Source of the DNA: Protopterus annectens
Lineage: Eukaryota; Chordata; Ceratodontiformes; Protopteridae
DNA: 64,000 nt
NCBI RefSeq assembly: GCF_019279795.1
Contig: NC_056749.1
Coordinates: forward strand, 581,268,915-581,332,914
Reading direction: 5' to 3'
Position 1 is the stretch's first letter; the number at the start of each line of letters is the position of its first letter. This document shows positions 35,005 through 45,899 of this stretch, piece by piece. A program made the position numbers and the translations under genes. The notes beneath the pieces are model-generated. The model was not told the DNA's origin. It did no database searches and saw only the letters and a list, made by a program, of their open reading frames with translations.

Positions 35005-36023
35005 ACTGAAAATGTAGTCTGTATGTGAATGACTCAGTTTCCTAACCAGACTAATGTAGGCATAGAGGAGTGGAAGGGGATATAGTTAAAATGGTATTTA
35101 AAGAACTCTAGAATGTCAACACTTGAGTACAGGATAACATAGAACACTGACAGAGCAACTAAAATAGTCAAGATCCTAAATGACCACTATGACATGCTGC
35201 AGCTATTAAAGGATGAAAATGTGTTTCTTGAAAGGTCATAAGGTAGTGATAGCTGTCAGCCTGAATATGCTAAAATAATCACTTGTTGGGCAAAAGAACA
35301 CAGCAAGATGGAAGAAACAAGTTATGGGAATATACGAGGATGACCAATAGCAGAAAGTGCCTGGAATTTCATGGAGAGTCTCTTAGAAGAATGGACTGCA
35401 TTCCCTACAGAAGATCTAAAACTGGAGATGTTCAATTTACTTTGGCACCAGTGATAAGTGAGGGACAGTGGCCATGGCCCAGCTTGCTGCACTGTGAGAC
35501 CATATTAGACTTCTGGTCTGAGAGACAGACTGTACTCCAAACTCTGGTTACCTGGTAAAATAATAAAGCAATTTTTATTATAAAGCAGGAATTAACCCAT
35601 GCATTAAAGAACTACCAAATCAGCCCCATGGTGCATTCTACTCATGTTACTGGTCTCAATGTTAAAAGAACAAGAGGGTAATTAATAGGTTTTTGCATTT
35701 TCAACATTTTTATTAATAGAAGAGCAGTTTAGAAAGTGATATAAATAGATGCTAGAAGAAAGATTAACTGGGAAAGTGGAAGATAGAAGCAGTGTAGGGC
35801 TGTGAATAGTCTAAAAAAGATTTAAAAGTACTAACATTGTAAAGATAAAAGGAAATGTGTGAAAAAGAGAGAGATCTTTAAAAAAGTACATGGGAAACTA
35901 ATTCAAAGCTAAAGGGACTCCTAGAAAAGAGCAACTCTAACTTGCAAAATCAGGAACTGAATTATAAGACTTTATGAGAAACCACAAACCATGTACTGTA
36001 AAAGTTACTATGAGCTGCTACCT
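35005..36023. other. no recognisable gene
   Basis: A frame at 35,283-35,558 is open for 91 codons but matches no domain I know. The rest is AT-rich with no terminal repeats seen. Confidence 0.35.
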
Positions 36024-36032
36024 ACAGTACAC

Positions 36033-36421
36033 AGGGTCTATATCACAACGTTCAATTATTGTAATATCAAACCCTTATGTTCGAAACCCAACAAAACCGA
36101 AAGCACAGAACAGCGATTTTTTTCCCAGGGGAAAAAAAATCGCTGTTCTGTGACAAAAAAAAAATGTAACCTTAAACTGAAGTAGGGGGTTTCACACCCC
36201 AACATGGGGGGCTGAGTCCCCCACACACTCCTACTTAAATATACCAACTCCTTGATCTCACCACAGTGGAGGAAATAGCAAAGCCCCAAAAACGTCTCAC
36301 CGATTTTTGTCTCTGGGAAACAAGTTGATGAGCCGTGGCTTCACTATTTTCCACTTTCGGACTTTAGGGTTCGATATTACAACGTTCAAACTTGTTTTAG
36401 TTGGACATTGTAATATAGACC
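36033..36421. mobile_element. MITE with 9-bp target duplication, copy 1 (Mutator-like?)
   Basis: Termini GGTCTATATCACAACGTTCA and, from the other end, GGTCTATATTACAATGTCCA are inverted repeats. Flanks are ACAGTACAC (36,024-36,032) and ACAGTGCAC (36,422-36,430), a 9-bp duplication with one change. A nine-base duplication points to Mutator-type elements, which is inference. The interior shares AGTGGAGGAAAT and neighbouring sequence with the 50.3 kb copy. It contains a strong hairpin at 36,104-36,152. No coding frame. Confidence 0.6.
36104..36152. repeat. near-perfect hairpin inside the MITE
   Basis: CACAGAACAGCGATTTTTTT at 36,104-36,123 is exactly complementary to 36,133-36,152. Pairing can extend through CCC/GGG, leaving a loop of only a few bases. 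Confidence 0.95.
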
Positions 36422-36599
36422 ACAGTGCACAGTTTGATTCTCTCAACCTCCATCTACACACTGTCGACTCTGAATAAGTCACATAATTGGACAATGCTCC
36501 TAGACTGAGTCAAAAAATCCATATGGGTCAGTTAAATAGAAACAAGAACTTTCAAAGGATAGCAAATGGAGCTTTTTTCTCAGGCTAACGTTAAAAAAC

Positions 36600-37157
36600 T
36601 TGTATTCAGGGAATTTAAAGGTTAAAAATACTCTCATGGGATCAGAAAACATACCTGGCTGCATTCTCATCAGTGCCAAGTATACACTATCTGAGCTTCT
36701 ATTTAAACTGTCCAGCCTATTTACAGGGTTTGCTCCTGATGCTTGGAGAATACCAGTTGTGACTCCTTTACACAAGGGTGGCCTCTCTAAAGACCCAAGT
36801 AATTATAGACCCACCAGCTCGACCAGCCTTTATATGCAAAGCCATAGAATATATCCTAGTAGAACTCATTTATGCAGACATAGGCAACTTAATGAATCTA
36901 TATCCCAATCATTTTGGTTTTGTGAAGGACATGTCCAGTCTCTTGAACCTTAGTAAGCTTCTTTTGAAAAGGTTACAGGAACTGTGGACAATGGTCATCC
37001 TGTGCACACTGCTGGTCTCAACCAAGCCAAGGCTTTTGACATTAACCCGCATGCTGTATTATTAAAACTTAGACAAGGTTAATGTAAACCCCTACATTGT
37101 CCACTGGACTGCAAATTACAAGTTGTAAAATATCCTAAGTTGTGAAAGTAAATGTGT
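36600..37157 (+). pseudogene. CR1/L2-group LINE reverse transcriptase, first part
   Basis: Frames read SENIPGCILISAKYTLSELL, FAPDAWRIPVVTPLHKGGLS, KDPSNYRPTS, ICKAIEYILVELI and YPNHFGFVKDMSSLLNL. They match the RT fingers region of CR1/L2-type LINEs (W..a.VtPlHKgG...d..NYRPISLts...K..E). Further on, LNQAKAFDINPHAVLLKL corresponds to the motif with the first catalytic aspartate (D..KAFD...H), where Q replaces D. Two frameshifts are needed. A PLE inserted at 37,170 splits it; the frame resumes at 40,484. Confidence 0.7.
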
Positions 37158-37277
37158 AACTAGTGGGGTCAGCAAAGAACAGACACCTGCACGGAGAAAA
37201 TTGCATGGCCAGAAAAGGTTCCCAGAAAAATAATAAAGCCAGCAACTGGATGGCTGTGAAAAAGTAGTTTATTAATC

Positions 37278-37495
37278 AAACATTATTCAGACTTCAATCT
37301 CACAGACCGGTTTCGGCATAGAGTTAGCTTAGCCTTCTTCAGTGTGACAAAACAAAAAACAAAAAAGAAGTCCTTTAATACAAAAATGTTAATAAGAAGC
37401 AAAAACCTTTAGACGTGATTGGTGAACTCATGAATAAATAAAACATTCAAAGATGTTCATTAAGTCCTGGATAAAAAGGAGCACCCAACTTAATT
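37278..37495 (-). repeat. PLE-3 inverted terminal repeat, 3' side
   Basis: It encodes the last codons of the GIY-YIG protein and the start of the 3' UTR. It differs from the other copy by a short GTTTTTT-type length change and a few substitutions. Confidence 0.85.
37306..37342 (-). ncRNA. hammerhead-like core in PLE-3, 3' copy
   Basis: On the minus strand CTGAAGA, A, GGC, a loop of about 14 nt, GCC, GAAA. It has the same box order as in PLE-1 and PLE-2, but the stem is only 3 bp. The inverted copy at 40,419-40,454 has GCT in place of GCC. Confidence 0.3.
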
Positions 37496-40315
37496 ATCCA
37501 TTTTTTCTCTTTAATATCTAATTTCTTATGCCAACCAGATTTTACTGTACGGTCACCTAAAATTTTATCTATGACAAAAAAATGAAACCTTGCTGTGGAA
37601 TGTTTTAATGTATGTTTATAAAGCACATTGCTGGATTTTTTACATTTTATATCACTGAGATGCTCAGAGATACGTAACTTAAATGGCCTCGATGTTTGTC
37701 CTACATAAAAACAGTGGCAACTGCAGAATGCCATATAAATTATCCAATCACTACTGCAGTTAGCAAAGAATTTTATATCATATACAGTGCTACAGTTGCT
37801 ACTTGAAAACTCTTTGGTCTTCAAAACATGTTTACAGTTGTTACAATGGCCACAAGGCACACATCCAATAAGTTTATCCCCAAGCGAAGTGGTTTGTGTA
37901 ATCTGTAACAGCATAGATTGTGAATGGTGTTTGTAATGATTGAAATAGGTACCTAGGTTTTTACCTTTCCTAAAAGAAAAAGAACATTTTTTGGTATAAC
38001 AGAAGATAATGCAGGATCAGCAGACAAAATATTCCAATTGTTTTTAATGATATTAATAAATTGACCAATATTCCTTCCATAGGTGGTAGTAAATCTCAGT
38101 GGAGTAGATGAAAAAGAAGAACGACCTGGTTTTTGTTTATATGTAAGCAAATTATGTCTAGTCAGTTGTGATGCATACCTTTTGGCAATTGTGACATGAC
38201 CTGGTTTGTATCCCCTGTTAAACCTCTGTACTAAATCCTGGCTATATAAGTGAAAAGTACTATCATTTGAGCAATTATGCCTCATGCGAATAAACTGAGA
38301 CTTAGGAATATTCCTGGCAATATGTTTTGGATGAAAGCTGGATGCGTGGAGTAAGGTGTTATATTGAGGAAATTTTCTGAATACCTCAGTATTTAGGGAG
38401 TTATCAGGATTTCTTGTGATTTTAACATCCAAAAAAGTAATAACATTTTGGTCATAGTTAATTGTAAAATGCAGCCCCCATTTATTGTCATTGAGGTATT
38501 CAACAAATTCATGTAGATATTCAGTATCAGCCTTCCACACCATCCAGCAGTCATCCAAATACCTACGCCAGATATCAATTTCAGGTAGGTATAAATTATG
38601 AGTATCACCAGAAATGATCTGATCTTCAATGTATGCCATGTATAAATCAGCATAAATAGGGGCAAACGAAGCCCCCATGGCAGTACCTTTGGTTTGTAAG
38701 TAACACTGTCTGTCATAAAAGAACACATTCTTGGTTAACACATGTTCTGTTAAAATGATCAAAAATGTATTAAAGCCAGGTTTGTACATATTAGATTTTT
38801 CCAACCAATATTCAATAGCATCCAACCCTGCCCAATGAGGTATGTTGGTGTATAATTAACTCACATCAAGAGTGCAAAGCCACCAATTTTTTCAATCTGC
38901 ATATCATTAATTATGCTGAGAAACTGTGTGGTATCCTGTATCCTGGATCTGACCCATGAAAGTAAAGGTTTGAGATGTTTTGTCAAATATTCCGACAAAG
39001 GCTCAGTAAGAGAGCCAGTTCCCGCTACAATAGGTCTACCCGGTGGATTTAAAAGATCTTTATGAATTTTTGGTAAAAAGTAAATATATTGCCTGACTGG
39101 ATCAGAAATGGTAAGATGTTTCAAAGTATTAGATGTAATAATTCCATTTTCTACAGCCAAATTTAAAAATATATCAATTTGCTGTTTAAACATAGAAGTC
39201 GGGTCAAGAGGCATCCTAGTGTAGTACCTGGCATCATCAAGCTGTCTATGTGCTTCTTTGTCATAATCAGTCCAGTTCATTACCACAACAGCTCCTCCTT
39301 TGTCAGCTTTAATAATTACTACTCGTTTGTTATTAGCAAGCTCCTCCAAACATGCCATCTCAAATTTAGACATGTTGTTTGGTAAAAGTGATCCTGTATT
39401 GGAGCTAAAATGTAGTTCTTTAAGAATACTATGCTGAAATAAGCTGACTGATGGATGCATCGGAGGCATGAAAGATGAAGGATGGTATCTAAAACCATCA
39501 GTTGTTGAACCAAGTGATTGATCACCCTGAAAAAATAACTTGAGATTAATCAATCTACAAAAGCTTACTATATCCTGAGCAAAAGTATCCTCTGAAACAA
39601 AAAAAACAGGTATAAATGAAAGTCCTTTATTGAGAAGAGTAGTTTGTTGTTCAGTTAAAACAATATCGGAAATATTACATACATTATCATGAGTAATAGT
39701 ATTTATTTGTTCGTAAGCATTTCCATTAAATTTTGTAAGCTTGTGACTTTTGCTGTGTTTTCTGCCCCCCCTCCTCCCCCCCCTTTCTGCATGACCTAAA
39801 GGGATCCCAAGATTATTACATTTGGGTGAGGGGGAATCCATGGTGTGCAATGTATCAATATCAGTGCCAGAAGAGATATCTGCATCAGTAGTATCAGAAT
39901 AAGTATCACGAGCATAGTGTTTTTTTAAAATAGATCTTGGCCTCTTACGTTTTGGATAAGGGTTATCAGCATTAAGTGATTTCCCAAACTTAACATATTT
40001 AGTTTGTTTAAAGGGTTGCCCTCTTTCGTAATCAGATTGATCACGAATACATTTTTTCAATTTTTTATCTTTCAACTGTGCTTCAAAAGTGAGGAGGTCA
40101 GAACTAAGCTTGGATAGTAAACCTGGAAACGAACTGTCATGCTTATATCCTTCACAATCTGCAACAAGTTTGCTAACCCTAGGAGATTCCTTGTCAGTAA
40201 TTCTAGTATAATATTTAGAAAGTGATTCAACAAATTTTAAAGAACATTCTTGAAAACAAAAAAATAAAAAACAATTAAGTTGGGTGCTCTTTTTTATCCA
40301 GGACTTAATGAACAT
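37447..40315 (-). pseudogene. PLE-3 reverse transcriptase with GIY-YIG endonuclease
   Basis: About 920 codons in three blocks. Block 1 (38,861-40,315) has a basic N-terminal extension (PKRKRPRSILKK, a glycine/arginine patch), then ADKGGAVVVMNW, FLPKIHKDL and RPIVAGTGS. It passes by a frameshift into TLDVS, a stop, and LYTNIPH. Block 2 (37,953-38,825) has GTAMGASFAPIYADLYM, WRRYLDDCWMVW (YLDD catalytic pair) and ITFLDVKI. Block 3 (37,447-37,914) has CGHCNNCKHV, then IIYMAFCSCHCFYVGQTSRP and RISEHLSDIK, the GIY-YIG nuclease core. Only two frameshifts and one stop separate it from an intact frame. The first ATG, at 40,315, lies inside the inverted repeat, so the annotated N-terminus is antisense 3' sequence and may not be the native start. 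Confidence 0.85.
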
Positions 40316-40483
40316 CTTTGAATGTTTTATTTATTCATGAGTTCACCAATCATGTCTAAAGGTTTTTGCTTCTAATTAACATTTTTGTAATAAAGGACTT
40401 CTTTTTTGTTTTGTCACACTGAAGAAGGCTAAGCTAACTCTATGCTGAAACCGGTCTGTGAGATTGAAGTCTGAATAATGTTT
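40273..40483 (+). repeat. PLE-3 inverted terminal repeat, 5' side
   Basis: Reverse-complement copy of the 3' region (37,278-37,495). It includes a hammerhead-like motif at 40,419-40,454 on the + strand, opposite to the element's coding strand. Confidence 0.85.
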
Positions 40484-41570
40484 AATTAGTGGGGTGCCAC
40501 AGGCATCTGTTCTGGGCTCTCTCCCATTATTTTGCATAAACCCATGAATATCCCAGAAGCGTGGTTGAAATATTTGCTGATGACTGCACATTGGACACTA
40601 ATGTCCACTCAAGCACTAATACAAAACAACTCCAGCAAAGGCCAGAATATTCACATACACTGTGCATTAGAAATAGTCTCGAACTAGATGAAAAAGTGCA
40701 GCATATTCACATCTGACAGAAAGGTTGCACTCAACTCATTTGTTATATATGGTACTCATTTTCAGATAGATATGGTCATAAGGTGCCTAGGGACTTATGT
40801 AGGTAACTTTCTTTCATTTGGTCATCATGTTTCCGCCACAGTCGGGTCATCCTTCCACCTGGTCCAATTCAGTTCTAATGGAATATCTTCAAGATCCAAG
40901 GTAATCATCCTACCATCGTACTCATCCCTTATCAGGCCCTTCACTAAATACATTATACTCGGATATGTACAGTTTCATGGGGGCATTGCTCAACTGAAAA
41001 GGTCCTAAAGATTTTAAACAAGAAAATTAAACTACCCTGATAGATTAGCATGACTCTTCTTATACTCAGTTGCCTAAAAGTTGCTGCAAGGTGACCTGTG
41101 TCTCACTTTTCAAAAGTCCCAATTCTGTTCAACCTCCTATTTTTCCGCAAAAACAGTGGCTCTACAAATACCCCACACTAAGTACTTAAATGTACAAGAA
41201 TGAATAAACAAGACTTTCTGGAGAGAGAGGCTTTGAATTGGTTGAGTCAAGAACATGTGGAATAAGTCACCACTATTGGTCAAACAAGTACTAGTGTAGC
41301 TACTTTTGAGGCTACTCTTGATAACTAGATGGGTAGACACAGATTTACACCAGAATTATCACGTACAGCTCTGCTCAGTTTGGGAGATGAGCACTATTAA
41401 GTGCTTGAAAAGGGTGGCAAGAACTTTTAAGTTTGTCTGCTTAAAGGTGTGCATGGGTTATGCATCTTATGGTCACTGTGATCACTTGCCAAGTAGGTAC
41501 CCGTGTTCTAGATTAAAAGAAAGCCCTACTACAGTTCTAAAATTCTTCAAATAATATTGTCAGTGTATCA
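40484..41570 (+). pseudogene. CR1/L2-group LINE reverse transcriptase, second part
   Basis: After the PLE the LINE resumes with SGVPQASVLGSLPLF (the GVPQGSVLGPLLF box), then IFADDCTLDTN-like sequence in changing frames, where the YADD/FADD box should be. Later stretches (LKILNKKIKLP, KYLNVQE-like, FWREEALNWLSQ, LLKGVHGL) follow the layout of the C-terminal domain. Frames are heavily broken. The join with 36,600-37,157 is exact once the PLE and one copy of its 12-bp duplication are removed. Confidence 0.6.
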
Positions 41571-41619
41571 TTCACTATATAAAAAACAGGGAGTAGGACC
41601 AGGATTTTGAACCCTGAAC

Positions 41620-42280
41620 ACCAGGAGAACCAGATAAGGCTATTCATGTATGAATATATGACAAATATTTTAAAGCAAGCTGCAAGTGGTTAAGTCTGCT
41701 GGTTCTGATGAGATATTATTGAAAGGTATGCAATCTAGAGATCAAAGTTTTGATGCACCAGTGCAAACATCTGTTTAACTTGATTAAGCAGGTAACAGAA
41801 ATTCTTGCTTCATGGAAAAGTTGATAGTAAATTTCATTCCCAAAGACCAGTAAACTCTCAAGCCATCCTCCTGCAGAGTAATATTGGTTTTGAATTATGA
41901 CTATAAGACCTTTATGATGTCATTCGATAAGAGATTGGCTACCTTTATGCCAATATTTCATCCAGAGAATTGTGGGTTTGTCGGAGGATGCCAGATTTTT
42001 AATAATGTAATATGATCACGGATGTCTGTAGGATTCGAGGGAAAGAGGGGAGACAGCAATGTTTAGGGACTAGATATTGTAATAGCTTTTGACGGGGTGG
42101 GGTGCAGTTTCTTGTTTAAGGCAATGGATAAGACAGATTTCCTAAAGCAGTTCTTAAATTCATTAAAGCTATATGCATGGGGTTTAGTGTCAAAGTTAAG
42201 ACTGTAGTAAGACTTTCTGAAGTATCAGAGTTAAGCAAGGAGTACTAGCTTAACTTGCAGCACCAAGAGAGTGGTTTATA
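41620..42280 (+). pseudogene. L1-like LINE reverse transcriptase fragment (copy 3)
   Basis: Broken frames give SAGSDEILLKGM, VNFIPKDQ, LNYDYKTFMMSFDKRLATF, HPENCGFVGGCQIFNNV and DIVIAFDGVGCSFLFKAMDK. They correspond to L1-type RT blocks GPDGIPAEFYK, L.LIPK, LNVDYKILAK.LA.RL, IHPDQTGFVKGRQI.DN and LDAEKAFDRVEW..LF. The catalytic region after this is not recognised. It abuts a SINE head at 42.3 kb. Confidence 0.6.
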
Positions 42281-42289
42281 TTACACTAT

Positions 42290-42440
42290 ACGAGTAGTCT
42301 TCATAGTTCATAGTTTAGTACTAAGCTAACTGGCCTTGCGAGCCATTTTAAGCCTAGCCAGTTATCCCTTGTGAGACTCAAACCTTGCACCTTGTGTTTG
42401 TAAGGCAAACACCTTAGTCATTAAGCCACCCTCTCAACCT
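42290..42440 (-). repeat. tRNA-derived SINE
   Basis: On the minus strand GTGGCTTAATGACTAAGG (A-box-like) and GGTTTGAGTCTC (B-box-like) are separated by about 33 nt, as in tRNA genes. GGCTAGGCTTAAAATGGCTC then follows as the SINE body. The mid-part resembles a tRNA cloverleaf, but the acceptor stem is not complementary, so it is a SINE head rather than a gene. Confidence 0.5.
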
Positions 42441-42500
42441 TCAGCTTTTTATGTAAAGAGAACCTCACACATATAGCAACAGTGTATTTATAAACATACA

Positions 42501-42771
42501 TGTCACTCTTCTGGTCAGGATAAAACAAACTTCTGTGGGTTCTGTTCAAGCAGCTTTTTGTTATGTACAAACACATCAGGATTCAGGCTTAATAACTTTA
42601 ACTTAGATAAACTTGTAAACAAACTAGCTATTACACTCATACCATGGTCACTCTCTGGCTGCACTCTCAAGATGGCACTGAAGCTAGCACATGCTTGCTA
42701 TTTATATACACTTGTTGTCCTTGAAATGCTTCTTAAAAGGTACAACACACACTATTCTACATCCTTCCTCT
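42501..42771 (-). repeat. gypsy 3' LTR
   Basis: Starts TG and ends CA on the coding strand. Roughly 90% identical to the 5' LTR. Confidence 0.85.
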
Positions 42772-42904
42772 GAGAAATAAGTCATGCATTATTGACAACA
42801 TTAATTGGCATGCAAGTGATACAAAATAATTCTTTGCCATGCAATTATACAGAACTAAATACATATCGACAGTTATGTCCAGGTTGCTGTATATTTCACA
42901 CTAG

Positions 42905-44171
42905 GTCTGGAAATATGACCAAATCATGTGACAAAAATTAGAACTAGGTCTAGCAATTGGGACTGTCTCTGCTGAATGTTCAACTTTGGAGACATCAGGA
43001 ATGGAAGTAGAAGTTAAGGCATGTTCTGCAACAGGAACATTGTCTGGATCGCTCTGAGATCTAGAGTCTGTATCACAGGAAAAATGCTTCAATATCAATT
43101 CTGATACAGGAAGAAGAGGTCTGAAATTTCTCCTGTATTCCACACCCTCAGATTCCATGAAGTAGGATATTAGCTCTGCACATATACCTGTTACTTGACC
43201 AATCTGGCCGAAGAAATCCGTTCGATTTATCATAGCTGGACTTCTGGAAAGAACGCTTTCTGAATAGTTGGGCTCTGATTGTTCTGTCGTTCTTTGCTTT
43301 AGGCCTCATTAACAAACTGGAACTGATAGTCAAGATTGTTCTGGTTTGCCTAGATAGAAGTCTCTGAGCAGGCGAGCCAAGTATATCATCACGAGGTATT
43401 TCTGAGATTGAGTAAATTCAAAAAGATATTCGGTATTATCACGCTTTGACTTCTCTAGTAATTGCTTTGCACTCTGCACTGCACGTTCATCTAGTCCATT
43501 TGAGTGTGGGTATTCTGGGCTACTAGTAACATGTACAAAGTGCCATTCTTTTGCAAATTTCTGAAACTAACTGGTAAATTGGGTACTATTGTCAAAAATA
43601 ACTTTGTGTGGACTACCATGGACCGAGAAATTACATTTCAACTTGGTGATAACAGCAGTGGATGTTAGGTCAGGTAGTAAATTGATCTCAAACCAGTTAA
43701 AATAAAAGTCTACCAACACTAAGTAATGCTGATTGTTCATCTCTACTGTTGACCATGGTAGTTCAGGAACTTGACTTAACTGAAGTGGTTCTTTTTGCAA
43801 ATGTGGTTTAGTACTATTGCATACTGAACAAGAAGAAAGGTAGTTTATCAATGTATTTTGCTAAAGAAGGCCAAAATACTAGTCCCCTTGCCCTTCTTTT
43901 GGTAGATTCGGAACCTGGGTGACCAGGATGCAAAATCTGGATGTATTCACATTGTAAGGAAGCAGGAACAACAATTTTAGGACCTTTGAAAATAATACCA
44001 TCTTTCATCAACTCTGTATGGAAAGTAAGGTTGTATTTCTGGTGGTACACAGGATTGCTTTGACGGCCATCCTGCCTTAATGTAGTGGTTGAGCTTTTGC
44101 AAAACTGTATCAGTCTTTGTATGATCTCTCAGCTCATCAAGTCTTGTAGTAGAAGAATTATGCACTTCCAT
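42905..44171 (-). pseudogene. gypsy integrase (with end of RNase H upstream)
   Basis: Minus-strand frames give a zinc-binding HHCC region (ILHPGHPGSESTKRRARGLV, then CSVCNSTKP). The catalytic core follows with VLVDFYFNWFEI (first aspartate), GSPHKVIFDNSTQF (second aspartate) and EYPHSNGLDERAVQSAK, where the catalytic glutamate sits in the ERAVQ-type motif. A C-terminal tail with YRRNFRPLLPVSE follows. Integrase inserts the LTR-ended cDNA. Stops and frameshifts divide it into at least four frames, so it is inactive. The element's own polypurine tract and LTR follow. Confidence 0.75.
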
Positions 44172-44179
44172 GACATCAA

Positions 44180-45896
44180 AGTCAAAATTCTCTCTATTAA
44201 GCTGTTCTATTGTATTTCTGGGTGATCAGGATAAGGTATCAGCCAGATAGAGAAGTCTGCATTTTGTATAGACCATTTTGAAGTTGTACTTTTGCAATCT
44301 GAGCATCATTCTTTGTAATCTCGCTGGACCTGAATGTATAGGCTTATTTAAAATAGTGACTAGAGTTTCAGTCTGAATAGCTCAACCATAAATATAATCA
44401 TGAAACTTCGAACATGCAAATACTATTGCCAAAAGTTCTTTCTCCATTTAAGCATACTGCATTTCAGTTTTGGTAAGAGTTCTAGGTGCATAGGCTGCTG
44501 GTCTGTCTTCTTGAAGAATAACTGAACTAAGACCAAATTTTTGAAGCATCACAGGAAAGAGTTTCTGGTTTATTGACATCATAGTATCTTTTTGTAGGTG
44601 GGGTGGCAATTTTCTGCTTAAAGGTCTTCAAATGCTCTCTGGTGCTGTTCCCACCCAGGCCATGTAACATATTTGCATGTCAGTTCCCTCAAAGGTGCTG
44701 TCAACTCACTGAAGTCTGGTATAACTTGCCTAAATAGATGGCCATACCAAGAAAATGTTGTAGAGCTTGAACATTATCCGGTGCTGGAATCTCTAGAATG
44801 GCTGCTTGCTTGGACAGGTCTGATCGCAAGCCAGTGCTAGTAAATATATGACCTACATATGTAACTTCTGGTAGTTTGAATTTGCACTTCAGAGGATTGA
44901 GATTAATTTCACTTCACGTGCTCTGTCTAGAACTTTCTTAAAGTTTATGTCACATTCTGCTTCACCATTGCCTCCAACCAATAAATCATCTACTATTATA
45001 GCACATGGATAACCAAAAAAAATTTGCTCCATTGCACACTGAAAGACTTCACTTGCAGAATTTATTCCAAATGGCATCCTGAATAATCTATATCTTCTAA
45101 ATGGGGTACTCAAAGTAATCAGTAGTGAAGATTTGCAATCAAGCATTACTTGCCAAAATGAACTTTTTGCATCCAAGACAGAAAAAAAAAACAGTGGCAT
45201 TTGGTATTAGGGCTGCAACTTACTTGACTGTAGACATAGGATGATGCGGTCTCTTTAATGCTTTGTTCAAATCTCTTGGTCAATGCATATTCTGATTTTG
45301 TCTGAGCCTTTTTTGTGGGCTGCTACCATGGATAACACCCATTCAGTAGGTTCTGTAACTGGACAAATTACACCTTGTTGCACAATTCTATCCAACTGAG
45401 CTTTGACTTTGTTCTGCACAGCTATTGTAATTTTTCTTGCTGATCTGGCCAATTGACTTATCTCTGGGTCTAACGTCATACAATACACAACTGGAAGTTT
45501 GCCTTATTTGTCATCGAAAACATCAGTATACTCTGAGAAAATAGCTTCAGTAAAACTGGAACTAGGATATGTGCTTATAGTATGAACTTCTTTGGTAAAG
45601 GAAAGCAGATTCATTCTCAAACCATCTCTGAGACCCAATAATGACTGCACAGGTCTTTGGACTACATAGAATAGTAAGCTGTAGCAGTTTCTAGTCACAT
45701 AACATGAAAGCACTACTGAGCGTTTGTTTTGAATTTCTTCACCTCCATAAGCAACAAGTTTTGCACAGCTGGCCACATTAAGTTGCTCACCAGCTCTCAC
45801 CTTAGCAAATGTGTCTGCTGACATAATATTACACTTTGAACCAGTATCTACTTTCAGCTCAGTGGATTTACCATTGATCTGGACAGTATAAAACAC
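44180..45896 (-). pseudogene. gypsy protease, reverse transcriptase and RNase H
   Basis: The protease part (45,504-45,896) has VQINGKSTELKVDTGSKCNI with the DTG active site. RT follows with QNKVKAQLDRIVQQGVICPV, WVLSMVAAHKKGSDKIRICID, VLDAKSSFWQVMLD (catalytic aspartate), RMPFGINSASEVFQ and CAIIVDDLLVGG, where the YxDD box has become IVDD. RNase H ends near 44,230 with LYLADTLS, the usual end of gypsy RNase H. These enzymes cleave the polyprotein, copy RNA to cDNA and remove the RNA strand. At least four lesions interrupt the frame. Confidence 0.8.
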
Positions 45897-45899
45897 TAT

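Larger units (their letters stand above)
37170..40483 (-). mobile_element. Penelope-like element (PLE-3) with inverted terminal copies
   Basis: A 3.3 kb insertion flanked by a 12-bp target duplication with one mismatch: AACTAGTGGGGT (37,158-37,169) and AATTAGTGGGGT (40,484-40,495). The coding sequence runs on the minus strand. Its 3' region (37,278-37,495) is repeated in opposite orientation at the 5' end (40,273-40,483) with about 97% identity, while a further 108 bp at 37,170-37,277 is found only on the 3' side. Partly inverted terminal copies are known for Penelope elements. The high identity of the repeats and the few coding lesions indicate a young copy. Confidence 0.85.

Noticed and set aside
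42330..42440. Possible functional tRNA gene
   Set aside because: A- and B-box-like motifs are present, but the acceptor stem does not pair and the similarity continues into a SINE body.
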